This document shows positions 35,041-45,970 of a DNA stretch of 64,000 nucleotides, in pieces; the stretch's first letter is position 1, and each line of letters starts with the position of its first letter. The translations under genes were made by a program, and so were the position numbers. The DNA lies in the NCBI GenBank assembly GCA_016271365.2, contig CM057459.1:824540501-824604500 (forward strand), in the 5' to 3' direction. Under the pieces are notes generated by a model. It searched no databases, was not told the DNA's origin, and worked only from the letters and a program-made list of their open reading frames with translations. This DNA is from Neoceratodus forsteri. Its lineage: Eukaryota; Chordata; Ceratodontiformes; Ceratodontidae.

Positions 35041-36570
35041 TCTTGGAGCTGTCTACTGTCTTTAGGGAGACAACTTCATTTGGCAATTCATTCCACTAGC
35101 TATCACCCCTCTCCATGAAAATGTGTCTCCTCATTTCTCTCCTGAATTTTCCCCACAGCCATCTTGAGGCAGTTACCTCTGATGGTCCTGTTCCCACTAT
35201 AGTGGAGGATACCCTCAGAGCTCACCCAGTTGAAACCCTTTAGTTACTTGAAGGTTTTGATCAGGTTACACCTCTCCCTTCTATCATCCAGGGGTCATAT
35301 GTTGAGCTCTCTGAGTGTCTCCTTGTATGTTTTGCTCTGCTGTCCCTGGATCATGTTGGTTACCCTTCTCTGGACCATTTCCAGTAGGCTGATGTTGTCC
35401 TTCAGCTAAGGGCACCAATGCTGCACACTGTACTCTATATGTGACTACTGGGGATCTGTACAGTGGCAGAATAACCTCATATTTCCTGCTGGTTAGACCC
35501 CTGGCTGTGCAGCCCAGCATCTGTTTGCTTTGGCTGCTGCTTTCTTGCAGTGTGCTGAGTGCTTCAGGTCACTTGTGATGATCACACCTAAGTCCATCTC
35601 CTCTGACCTTCTAATCTCCATACCAACCAGCCAATATTAGGTCTCTGGGTTCTTCAACCCAGGTGCATTGCCTAACATTTTTTGATGTTCAGTCCCAGTT
35701 GCCAAATACCTGACCCTTTCTCTAGCATAGTCAGGTTCTCCTTGAAATCATGCCTCCCTCCTCCATGTCTATTCTCCCACTGAGCTTTGTGTCATCCATG
35801 TACAAACATATTTTACCCATTATCCCATCTGCAATATCACTGATGAAGATGTTAAACAACACCGACTGAGCATTTAGTGTTGTGGAACCCCACTAGTGAC
35901 TAGTCTAGCCTCTGAGAACTCCTCCTAACCATCACCCTCTGACTTCTCTCCTGCAGCCAGTTTCTAACCCACATAACTAGATTGCCTCCAACACCCAAGT
36001 ACTCCAGGTTCCTGATTAATCTCCTCTAGGAACAGAGTCAAAGGCTTTACTGAAATCCGGATACAGTATGTTTGCCACTTGACCATTGTCCACTGTCCTA
36101 GTTACCTTGTCAAAGAAATCAATCAGATTAGTCTGGCAATGCTGCCTGGCACAAACCCATACTGCCTCTTTTCCTGGAACCCATTTATTTGCAAAAAGCT
36201 TACCAATCTTTATTTTTTCAGTATAGGTCCCATGAGTTTTTCCACTACAGACCTCAGACTGGCCAGTCAGTAGTTATCAGGGTCATCCCTCAGCCTGCTT
36301 TCGTGGAGCAGCACTGCATGTGTTGATCTCCAGTCCTGAGGTACTCTCCCCAACTCCAGTTAGGTGTTAAGGAGGCCTGTCTGAGGACCTGCCAGCACAT
36401 CTGCAACTCCTTCAACACCATTAGATGTACACCATCCAGATCTGGAAATTTTTGTCTACCTTCAGGGCCTTTAAGCCCTTACATGCCCTGTCAGCCTCAG
36501 TCTTCCCTTAAGAGCCACCACCCACCATGTTGCAACCCCTCCTCCCTTAAGGTACTGGACCATCTATCTC
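35041..36570 (-). mobile_element. Classical CR1 LINE, 5'-truncated and degenerate
   Basis: Minus-strand translation gives LIDFFDKVTRTVDNGQ and ILYPDFSKAFDSVP (RT motif A) near 36000-36130, an ATRGLTSRKYEVILPLYRSPV-type C-terminal block near 35520-35440, and tail wording near 35200-35290 typical of bird and reptile CR1. It is distinct from the CR1 at 29.6-34.2 kb in sequence and lacks the endonuclease. Many stops are present. It abuts the right target duplication of the preceding transposon, so that transposon inserted in or beside its 3' end. Confidence 0.78.
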
Positions 36571-36599
36571 CTTAGTGGATTGTCATGGTTTGATGGGGA

Positions 36600-38144
36600 G
36601 CTCAAGTAACAAAAAGGGACAGAAGTTGGAGCAATGTTGGAGGACCTCTGAGGCCCAGGAGAACAAACCGGATTTGAGTGCTCATTACAGTGAGTATCAA
36701 AGGGCAATCTCTCGTTAGAAGGCATCAATTCTATCCAAAGAGATTGAAGCTGGGAGGAACTTGCCAGTGCAGTTTTTTTTTTTTTTGGCAGTGGACAGGC
36801 TTTTACATCTGGTCTTTCTGGAGCCCACAAAGGCTCCTTCATTCACAAAATGTGAGTGGTTTGTTTGGTTCTTCTTGGACAGAGTGTCCTCTATTATAGT
36901 CAGGATCTCTGCAACTGAGCAGTCACTGCTTAGCAGTATCAGGGCTGGATGTTACAACAGCAGTCAGTGGTCATGGGGTGAGTTTCATTCAGTAACAAGT
37001 GAGGAGGTCATAGGATTGATCTTGGAGTTGCAACCAACATACTGTGAACTGGAGCCAGGCCCAATATGACTCTTTGTGAGCTGCATTGGGCAGCTGGGTC
37101 CAGTGTTCACTGGAATAATTTGGTGTTCCCCGTCAGATGGGGTCTTCCCCTGCAGGTCTAGAAAGTGTGCTGGTGAGACCCTTTTAAAAATAAATGATGT
37201 TGGACCTGGATATCCTGGCAAACTTCTGGACTGTCTCTAATCTGCCTTTTTTGGTAGGGTTATTGAGAAGGTTGTTACCCTGCAGCTGGAGACTAACTTG
37301 GTGACCTTCAACATATATGAGCCTCTCCAGTTGGGATTCTGGTCAAAGTTCAGCATTGAAGCTGCTCTTGTCAGGGTGCATAATGACTTGTTATGGGCAA
37401 GGGCTATAGGAGAGCAGTCAGTACTTGTTCTCCTGGATCTCTCCTAACCATTTGACACTGTTGACCATGGGCTTATATTGGGTTGAAGCAGGGAGCACGT
37501 GGGACTCATCAGAAAAGCTATTAGCTGCTTCAAGTCCAACCTCAAGGGCAGGTATCAGAGGGTTGTGATGGGTAATTTCTCATTGTGCCCAGGAACTTTT
37601 ACTGTGGTGTACCCCAAAGTGAAGTCCTTTCATCTATGTTGTTTTTGGTGTACATACGCCCTGAGCAGGATCATTAGGCAGTATGGAGTTGATTTCACTG
37701 CTGTGCTGATGATACCCAGCTGTATCTCTCCTTTGCACCTCAGGACCATGGAGTGGTGGTTGTGATGAACCATTGTTTGGCTGAGATCCAAGGTTGGATG
37801 TCATCGAGATGGCTGAAACTCAGCCTGGACAAAACATAAGTACTGGTGACTGAGCAAGGTAGAGGAGGGACTGGCAGTGTCAAGGAGAAAAACAGGGCTT
37901 TGCCTCAGTACCTCCAGGCTTGATGCTGCCAGAAAGTTGAAGAATCTGGGTGATATCCTCAATGAAGGGCTGACATTTGAGGCTCTGTTGTCAGCAGTTA
38001 TACAGAATGGCTTTTACCATCTTAGAAATATTAGCTGGATTTGTTCCCTTATCCCCCTGAATATTTGCCCTCTCAAGCACATGTATCTGTGACATCTTGC
38101 CTTGATTACTGTATCACCCTCTACCTTGGGGTTGTAGTAAAATT
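36600..38144 (+). pseudogene. L2-clade LINE ORF2, first segment
   Basis: RT-bearing part of an L2 element. In broken frames: ELEPGP near 37053, GPVFTGII near 37100, RVIEKVVTLQLETNLVTFN near 37259, SVLVLLDLS then PFDTVDHGLIL (motif A with an inserted stop) near 37425, CFKSNLKGRYQRVVMGNF near 37530, and LDYCITLYLGVV near 38105. The wording matches L2 rather than CR1. The frame order continues at 39165 and again at 50436, showing two later insertions. Confidence 0.8.
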
Positions 38145-39165
38145 GTATTCATATTCCATATGAACAGGGTAACTTAATTGAGCATAGCTCATTTTCAATG
38201 AGATTCTTAGTCTTTAGGTACAGTTACAAAAACATGTAAGCAAAAAATAAGTAATCATGACATTAACAAACGTATTATTTCACAGTAGTAAAATAAAACA
38301 ATAATGCTGTGACAGTGTAAACACTACACTGGGAAACAAGAGGTTAACATATTGTTTGAGGCTGAGGAAATGTAGGGAATGCAACATGAACAGGCAAGGG
38401 GAGGTGCCTCCCGAGGTGTTGCTAATTAGAGGGATTGCTAAAAGGCAGAGAGAATCCAGCAAGGCGTCAGTTAGAAGCTGGAAACTGCTGCAGGTAGGAT
38501 ATACTCCTAGGCAGAGAACCCTGTAAGATGGAGGGTGGAATGTAAGATGGGAACCAGAGCTGAAAGCCAAGGAGAATGGTTAATTATTGGAGAGAGCCTT
38601 TGGTGAGAAGTTGAAACCTGCTGCTGAGAAAGAGACCATTTCTAGAGCAGAAAGTCCTGAGGTAAAGGATCAGCCTAGCCAGCTGGGCCAAAAACAGTGA
38701 GTGGAATGTACTGCTAGTAACAGCGTGTAAATAAGGATAAAAGGGAAAACTGTTTGTGTTTGATTTGAGACTGTGCATTCAAAACTGTTGGCCCACAAAC
38801 TGTTTATGTTTGATTTGAGCTGTATATTGAAAAACTGCTGGCCCACATAGGTGGTTCAAAGATTCCTTTTGTCAGGTCAGCCTGAAAGAATTGTTTTGTG
38901 CTAACCTTTATATTACCTGACCAGGCTGGAGAAATTGAACTGCCTGATTATGCTTTTCTGGAGCATTAACTTACATTTGGAGCATAAAAGTACATTTTCT
39001 TCTGTGAACTTTAAACACAGCATGTTGCCTCCATCTACCATAGTCCAGCTTTTCACAAATACAGAAAAAATATTCATCTGATGTACGATGCATAAAACAC
39101 ATGCTATCCAGCATCCCAATTTTGGCAGCATAGTGTGGTTTTAAGCACTTGACTGACTAGCAGTT
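38145..39165. mobile_element. Unknown 1.0-kb insertion within the L2
   Basis: It splits the L2 coding sequence between LDYCITLYLG and the YLVQNRAMGLL block. Possible edges are GGTTG/GTTTG flanks and TAG.../...GCA ends, so a solo LTR is conceivable, but I cannot prove the ends. Inside, a 51-bp unit containing TTTGATTTGAG and GGCCCAC is duplicated at 38746-38796 and 38798-38846. No recognisable protein; the minus-strand frames at 38280-38570 and 38584-38778 have no known domain. Confidence 0.5.
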
Positions 39166-39417
39166 TGGCGCCAGTGAGGTATGCTGCAATGCCTGTATCT
39201 AGTGCAGAACAGGGCTATGGGATTGTTGGCAGCCTTCTCGGGATGAGTCACATTACCCAAGCATTGCAGGATCTGCACTGGCTGCCAGTTAAGTGGCATA
39301 TCTCCAATAAGGTTGGTTTGCTAACCTGTAAGATCCTACATGGTCTGGGTCCTGGCAACCTGTGTGAGTTCTTGAATCCTTATCTTCCTGCTCATCCCCT
39401 TCATTCTGTTGAGGGAG
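39166..39417 (+). pseudogene. L2-clade LINE ORF2, second segment
   Basis: Continuation of the L2 C-terminus: LQDLHWLPVKWHISNKVGLL and LTCKILHGLGPGNLCEFL correspond to the conserved LHWLPVxxRxxFK...KALNGLGPxYL region. It stops at HSVEG, exactly where the 11-kb insertion begins, and the missing continuation is found at 50436. Confidence 0.85.
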
Positions 39418-39719
39418 TAAGAGTTACGCAAAATTAGAAATTTTACCTAGCAAAATATTTTGCAAAATTTCCACATTATGTGAAATTTTTCACTTAGGCG
39501 AAATGTAATTTCACCTAGGATGGCAATTTCGTGTAATTTGAAATTTCGCCAAATTTTGCCAATTCCACCAATGGTTTTTAAATTTGCCTGCAAATTTGCA
39601 ATCCATTGTGGGTAAATCGCTGAAATATCATGTGCAGACTGTCTCCTGCACAGTATATTGTCTGTTGAGCCAGAGAGCAGTTCGGTATGGTGCAACACAG
39701 CCAATAAATCCTTCAAAAA

Positions 39720-39894
39720 CCTCTTTATTTGTTATTTTTGAGAGCTAATTGTTCCCAAAATCTAAATTTTGTTACCAATGCTGCTAGTGAATATTTTTTT
39801 GTTTTGGTGTCTTGGATAATATTTAGTTAAACTTAGGTAGTGTTTTCAGTTTTCTGTGTCTGTGTCTGTGAAGGAGTTGAGTGGGGAGGGTCAA

Positions 39895-39930
<36 letters not shown>

Positions 39931-41400
39931 TTGAAAGCAGAGCAGGCTAATTCCTAATATTTGACAGATATCTCACAAGTTGTACATTTCTGTTATTTCT
40001 TTTAAGTCTTGATATTTTTGTTGGTGTGCTACTTATTTGGAATATTTTTCTTACATATTGACTGTTTTTGGGGTAATTTTATCTGAACAGTTACTCATTC
40101 TGAGTAGTTCTGTTCCTGTTTCCCTTTGTTTAAACACTTGTCCATATCCAGGCACACTGCATTGCTTGAATTGCTTACAGAAACTGATAGTGTGATCCAG
40201 CCTCTGCATTGCAGTGTTCCTGTTTTTCTGTTTAATTTGCTTACTATATTAACCCTTTCCTCCCTGTTACAACACTGGTATTTACTACCTGATCTGTACT
40301 ATATAAAAAACTAGCTATTTTTAAAGAGAGTGGTAGACCCTGCAAGATTATTGGAGGTGACTTTGCTTGTTCAGTTCAAATCTTGTTGCCCTTCCACCTG
40401 ATATATTTATACACCAAAATTGTATTTAGTAAGTACTAACACATTGCAGTAATTGCCTTCTCCAGACGCCACATATCTGGACTGTAGATTGTATTGGGAC
40501 TGTGAGTTGTTCGGGTGCAGCTGGTTGCCAGCAAAATCGAAGTTAGAAGTGGCTTCAAGTCTGTGACTCATTTTTTTACTGCCCAATCTGTAGCTAGCAT
40601 GCTTGTTGGGGATGATACTGGCAATAAGGGAGTCTGTCACACCAATGGAGGCACAGAGGTCCAGGAGGAGGTGGAATAAGTTGTTGGTGTGACTGTTGTT
40701 TCTGCTCAAGGTGGAGCTGATGGTGCTGAGGGCGATACTGTCCAGCTTCAGTCTGTTTCTCCTTGAGAGGGAGATAAGGAAAGTCAGCCCCCTCAACAGT
40801 GAGGAGATGCCAGAGAAGGGAAACATTTCTCTGGAAGTAGACAGTGATAGGGAGGAGGAGGAGGAGTAAGAAGAGGATATAATATGTTTCTGTACAGATG
40901 ATGATGAAGTGTTAGATCAGTTCTATGTCATAATGGTGAGCACCAAAAGGCGATAACAGTTATGGTGGCATCACATTGCGGAAAATAAATTTCGGTGACA
41001 TGCTCCCTCAGCACACAGGAAAAGGGTGCCGGGGACTTGCAATTTTAAATTTTATGTGGGGTGTTATGACTCCTGCACCCCGCATGGGGGGATTCATCCC
41101 CAGCACCACCCTACTTTAGGATTCTCAACTCCACTGGGTGCATGTGGGGGGGGGTGCAAAATGTGAAAACAAAATTTGGGCTAGGCACAACAAAAATATA
41201 TCTGGGCCTGGATGTGAACCCAGCATCCTGTCCACCCAAGCTCTGAACCCACCCACCATGCCACGGGCCAGATCAGCAGCTCACTGCTGCACTACCCTCA
41301 AAACCCTCCTCCCATCCCGCCCCTCACTGAGCATGCTCCCCATGTCTGTGTACATGTAGTGACATTCCATCACTAAATGAGTGAATCCACCCTGAGAGGA
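39720..41400. other. Unassigned interior of the hAT-bounded segment
   Basis: No recognised gene. It contains a (GT)n at 39896-39926, a GGA-rich run near 40850-40870, and a tRNA-like stretch on the minus strand at about 41200-41290. The 5' LTR expected for the gypsy element was looked for here and not found. Confidence 0.35.
39896..39926. repeat. (GT)n microsatellite
   Basis: About 15 GT units ending in GTATAT. Confidence 0.9.
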
Positions 41401-41407
41401 GTATTGT

Positions 41408-42540
41408 ATGAGGGAAAGCCACCAAGCAAAAATCATGGATGCACTGATGGCAGCAGATGCCCAGAGCATCGAGTCACTGATTGTGACTGTAAGGGACCAA
41501 ACCTTGCGCATGGAAGGGCTAGCGGCCAGTGCAGTGTCCAGATCCAGTGAGGATGATAGCAGGGCCAGTGCCAGCAAAGGTCCACAGCAGCAGGGGAAGG
41601 TCACCAGCATGCTGGAGCCAGAAGCACTCAGGCTGCAGATTGAGTTGCACAGAATAGAGCTAGAGTTCCATAGAGACACTGAGTGGGAGGCTGACCAGGA
41701 ACATTGGGAGGCTGACAGTGAGGAGCGTGAGTGCCAGAGGTGACATGAAATGGAGAATTTATGACTCCAACTACCAGCACCAGAGCAGGTAAGTGGCTTT
41801 GGTTTAACTGGAACTACAAGACTGGGTTACAAACTGAATTCCAAATTGATAGCTGAATTTAAAGAGGAGGTGGATATGGATGCCTTTTTAAATTCCTATG
41901 AAAAAGTTTCTATTCAGGCTAAAATTCCTAGAGGGTCCTGGAGCTTCCAGCTATCCCTGCTACTTACTGGGAAAGCTCAGGATGCATTGGGTCAAATGGA
42001 CAATGAGGAAAGTAATGATTGCAGCAAACTTAAAGCTGCACTTTAAAAAAAAAATGATTTAACTGCTGAAGCATACAGAGCTAAATTCCATACGCTCAGG
42101 AGAAGCCCTGATATGAGTTATGAGGAGCTAGCCATGAAATAACATCAGTTTTTAAAACATTGAAGGGAAGGAATTGAAGCAAACTCTGTAGATAAAATTG
42201 AAAATGATATTTTGTTAGAACAGTTTTTTTGGGCATGCCCAACAGAGCTGAAAACCTAGCTGGAGGACCGAGATCCCAAAACAGTGCAAGAGGCTGCTGA
42301 ATTCTCAGACCGCCGTGCCAAGAACAGACCTGCTCTGAGGATGAATGGGGTGGGCATGGCAGTGCAGAAAGGGAAAAATGTGCCTTCAGGACAGCTAAAA
42401 CCCTCACTGCCTCCACCAAAACCAGTTAGCCCCAGGTTTCAGAGAAAAGATTTCTCTGAGAAAAGAAATAAATGTTGGGTTTATAAAGAAACTGGGCATA
42501 TTGCCAGACAGTGTCCCAAAAGGGTGAGCAATACAGGACA
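41408..42540 (+). pseudogene. Gmr1-type gag with SCAN-like segment
   Basis: Structural protein of the retrotransposon. The first frame (41408-41743) is acidic and helical. The second (41846-42046) has DMDAFLNSYEKVSIQAKIPR and WSFQLSLLLTGKAQDALGQM, the gypsy capsid core. At about 42215-42310 the translation LLEQFFWACPTELKT and VQEAAEFSDRRAK resembles the LEQFLxxLPxELQ...EAVxLxE core of the SCAN domain, which is known to derive from Gag of such elements. A zinc-knuckle-like CWVYKETGHIARQCP lies at 42474-42518, with Tyr in place of the second Cys. A frameshift in an A-run near 42050 and stops near 42139 and 42258 break it. Confidence 0.78.
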
Positions 42541-42619
42541 TGGGGCTAGGAAAGAAGTGGGTTGTTTACGTGTCCCTGGAAGCATGCCTGTGAACATGAG
42601 GGAACACATGCACCCAGTC

Positions 42620-42975
42620 ATGGTGAATGGGTACAGACACAAGGGTTAAGGGATACAGGGGCATCCCTGACATTGGTAAAAGGGGATCAGGTAGAGCCTT
42701 GCCAGCTTATACCCATAAATATGTCACTGTACAAGACTTCATTGGTGAGGAGAAAACATTGCCACTCACTAGTGTTCTCGAGACTGGGGTGATCAAGGGA
42801 ACTGTGCAACAGGTGGCTGTAGCCAAAACTTTAGCAGTAGATGTCATCCTTGGCAACAATCTCAAACAAAAGGTGGTGTGTGCAGTTACCCATAGCCAAG
42901 TGGCAAAGGGAAATTGTAGTTCCCTGGACCCCACAGAAGCCATCATGGAAACCACCGGGAGGCTGATTCCCTAGC
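42620..42975 (+). pseudogene. Gmr1-type aspartic protease
   Basis: The catalytic DTGA is at 42652-42663 (RDTGASLTLVKGDQV). After a +1 change of frame, 42627-42974 continues with VTVQDFIGEEKTLPL and TLAVDVILGNNL, where DVILG is the conserved ILGxD/N helix block of retropepsins. The spacing of about 65 residues is normal for the family. Confidence 0.75.
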
Positions 42976-43379
42976 CTGTGTCTCCTGATATGGAGACTAA
43001 TGAAAAGGGGGTAGAAATTTGCCCAGTAGCAGTTAATCACACAGCTACAGAGGGTCACTCCAAAGAAGGAGGGATGACCCATTGTCAGAGAATTAGGGAT
43101 GACAGTGATCCTGAGTGCCCTGATGCTAGTGCTGGGGACATACTGTAGTTTAGAGACTGAAGGGGACCTGTCCCATACCTTGGGAATGTGTAAGGAGTTT
43201 GCAGCTGCTAAGAGAAGTGACCTAGTCTAGAGAAGCTGAGGGCTTGGGCAGATTCTGACAGAGCACAGGGAGGTGATGGTAAACACAAGGTTTATTGGGA
43301 AAATGGACTGATGTATACTCAGGCTGTGCAGACAGAGGAGGGTGATAGTTAGGCAGCTTGTCATTCTCCAGGGGTATCA

Positions 43380-44400
43380 TGAGCCGTTGCTCAAAAATTG
43401 CATGATATTCCCTTGTCTGGTTATCTGGGAATCATGAGCACTACACAGCAGTTGGCCCAGAATTTATGTTGTCCTACTTCACCCAGCAGGTGAAGGAGTT
43501 TGCAGGTCTTGTCACCAGTGCCAAGAAATAGGAAGGTGGGTAAGAAAACCCAAGCCCTAATTTCATTGCCCATAGTTGAGATTCCAGAGGGTGGGAATAG
43601 ATATTGTGGGGCCTTTAAATACCCCCAACTCCTCCAGGAATAGGTTCTTCCTGACTGTGGTAGATTATGCCACCTGGTACCCTGAGGCAGTTGTCTATCC
43701 TCACTGAGGACAGACAAGTGGCAGATGCCTTACTTGGGATTTTCTCCCTTGTTGGGTTTCTGCAGGAGGTTATCACCAATTGAGGGGTTCCTTCATGTCA
43801 GACCTGATGAAATGTTTGTGGGAGAAGTGTGGCTGGCACACAGACTCATGACACTATCACCCACAAGCCAATGGGCTTGTGGAAAGATTTAATGGTACCC
43901 TGAAGTCAATGCTCCAAGCATTTGGTGAACAGCATGGGAGGGACTGGGAGAAATACCTTCCCACCTGTTGTTTGCATACAGGAAGGTGCCCCAAGAGTCA
44001 AGGATTTTCCCCTTCAAGCTCTTATATGTACGCAGGGTACATGGGCCCCTAGACTTAATCTGGGAGGACTGGGAAGGCAAGACATCACCCAGGTAACTCC
44101 GATAGTGGATTACATCCTTAGGTTTAGGGAAAGGCTGAAGGAGCTTCTGGGACAGCCTAAAGCAACCTGGCCATTGTCTAACAGAAACAAAAGTGCAGTA
44201 CCACCACAGAGCTAGAGCTCGCTCATACAAGGTGGGTCAGGAAGTCATGGTCCTTATTCCGTCCAGAAAGACAAGCTGCAGGCTGAGTAGGCAGGACTGT
44301 ACATGGTAGTTAGGAAGGTAAATGATGTGAACTATATAGTTACCTGACAGAAGGCAGACAGAAAGAATGTACCATGTCAGCATGATGAAGCCATATGCTA
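43380..44400 (+). pseudogene. Gmr1-type integrase, upstream of RT
   Basis: The N-terminal zinc-binding region starts as QKLHDIPLSGYLGI (43390 on), standing for the AHxxPLAGHLG block. The first catalytic Asp is in GIDIVGPLNTP (codon 43600-43602). The second Asp region (IVTDxG) is degraded to ITN plus a stop near 43770. The third residue, Glu, is in QANGLVERFNGTLKSMLQAF (codon 43882-43884), followed by WEKYLP. Downstream (44220-44300) a KVGQEVMVLIPSRKT segment recalls the C-terminal domain. The domain lies wholly before the RT at 44590, which is the key diagnostic. Confidence 0.83.
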
Positions 44401-44559
44401 ATAGAGCTGACATGGTGTTCGCAGTATGTAGTCCTGGGGAGGGGATGGATGAAGGAGACCCCTTCTGGACTTGCTGGAAGAAAGCAAGTGGGAGTCCTCT
44501 GTGGAGGCAGTAAAACTGTCTCCACAGCTGGCCTCAGACAATATCCAGGAAGTAAGGGA

Positions 44560-45641
44560 GGTTTTAGCAGACTTTGCCACCCTGTTTAACACCAACCCTG
44601 GACTAACCCCTTAGCGATGCACGATGTGGAGACACGGACACAGATGCCCATATGGTGGACAGCATATCGGGTGACAGAGTCTGTCCAAAAGGACATTGGA
44701 AGGAAGGTGGAGGAAATGCTGGATTTAGGGGTAATCCAGAGATCCCACAGCCCCTGGGTCTCTCCCATAGTCCTTGTGCCCAAGTCAGATGGCTCTACTC
44801 ATTTCTGTGTGGACTATCATGGACTGAATTCAGTCATGAAGTCAGATGCCCACACAATGCCCCAGATGGATGAACTCCTGGACAAGTTGGGAGGGGTGAC
44901 ATACCTTATGACTACTGACCTGACAAAGGGTATTGGCAGGTCAAGTTAATGGACAGAGTTAGGGAGAGGTTGGCCTTCATCACTCCAATAGGCTTATTTG
45001 AATTTAAAGCAATGCCTTTTAGAATGAAGAACGTCCCAGCCCCTTTCCAAAGGTTGGTGAACCAGGTGTTAAATGGTGCTGAGGAGTATGCCGTGGCATT
45101 CCTGGATGACATTGCCATCTTTAGTGCCAGCTGGAAGGAACACCTGACCCACCTTAGGGAAGTGCTGGGCAGGATACAGAGGGATGGGCTCACTGTCAAA
45201 GCTGAGAATTGCCAGGTAGCCATTGCTGAAGTGGCATACCTCAGACATTTTGTAGGCCAGGGACAGCTCCATCCTAAACAAGTAAAAATAGAGGTGATCA
45301 AGGCATGGCACAGACCAGAAATGCAGAAGCAGGTCAGGAGTTTTCTAGAGACAGCAGGGTACTATAGTGAATTTGTACCTAATTACAGTGCCCTGGCTGT
45401 GCCCCTATCTGACCTGGTAAAGAAAAGGATACCTAAGAAAATTACCTTGGAACCAGCCTGTGAAAAAGCCTTTACCAGACTGAAGGAGGCACTGTGCAGT
45501 GCTCCTGTATTGACAAGTCTTGACTATAGCAGACCCTTTATAGCTCAGACTGACACTTCAGAAGTGGGTATTGGGGCAATACTGAGTCAGACAGCCAACC
45601 AAGGGAAAGATCACCTGGTAGTGTACCTGAGTAAAATGTAA
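44560..45641 (+). pseudogene. Gypsy-type reverse transcriptase
   Basis: RT begins about 44617 with MPIWWTAYRVTESVQKDIGR and EEMLDLGVIQRSHSPWVSPI, the classic gypsy fingers region, then FCVDYHGLNSVMKSDAHTMP and LMTTDLTKG (motif A). After a frameshift near 44949, 44949-45641 continues with FEFKAMPFRMKNVPAPFQRL and the FLDD active site at 45099-45110, then the thumb (LRHFVGQGQLHPKQVKIEVI). Its end, FIAQTDTSEVGIGAILSQ, begins the RNase H domain. A 230-codon open run makes this the best-preserved part of the element. Confidence 0.9.
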
Positions 45642-45911
45642 CTTCCCAGGGAGCAGGCTTACTCTACTGTGGAAAAAGAGTGTCTTGCCATAGTGTGGGC
45701 CATAAAGAAGTTAGAACCATACTTATACAGGCAGCATTTTGAGGTACAAATGGACCACAACCTCCTGGTTTGGCTGACCCAAATGGGAAGAACTAATGGT
45801 AGACTGTTAAGATGGAGTCTTGCCTTGCAAGGGTATGGCATGACAATCTTACATAGGGCTAGAGCGACCAGTCAGAACAGCGATGGTCTGTCATGTGTTT
45901 ATGAAGAGTGA
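45642..45911 (+). pseudogene. Gypsy-type RNase H, C-terminal part
   Basis: After a TAA at about 45639-45641 the frame continues: EKECLAIVWAIKKLEPYLY (conserved ExExLAIVWAxxxxxxYL block with the acidic residue), FEVQMDHNLLVWL (DHxxLxWL block, first position kept), and NSDGLSCVYEE ending at a stop at 45909-45911. There is no integrase after it, unlike ordinary gypsy elements. A polypurine-like TTGGGGAGGAT follows at 45960-45970. Confidence 0.85.
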
Positions 45912-45970
45912 ACTGATTTGGGAAGCTCATCCAGGGGATGAGCCCCAAATTCAGTTTAGTTGGGGAGGAT

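Noticed and set aside
36770..36786. T-run considered as a retroposon poly-A tail on the minus strand
   Set aside because: It lies inside L2 coding similarity with no element on either side ending there.
39720..41400. Search for a 5' LTR matching the putative 3' LTR of the gypsy element
   Set aside because: No stretch resembling TGTGATGCTTGGCC or the rest of 45971-46981 was seen.
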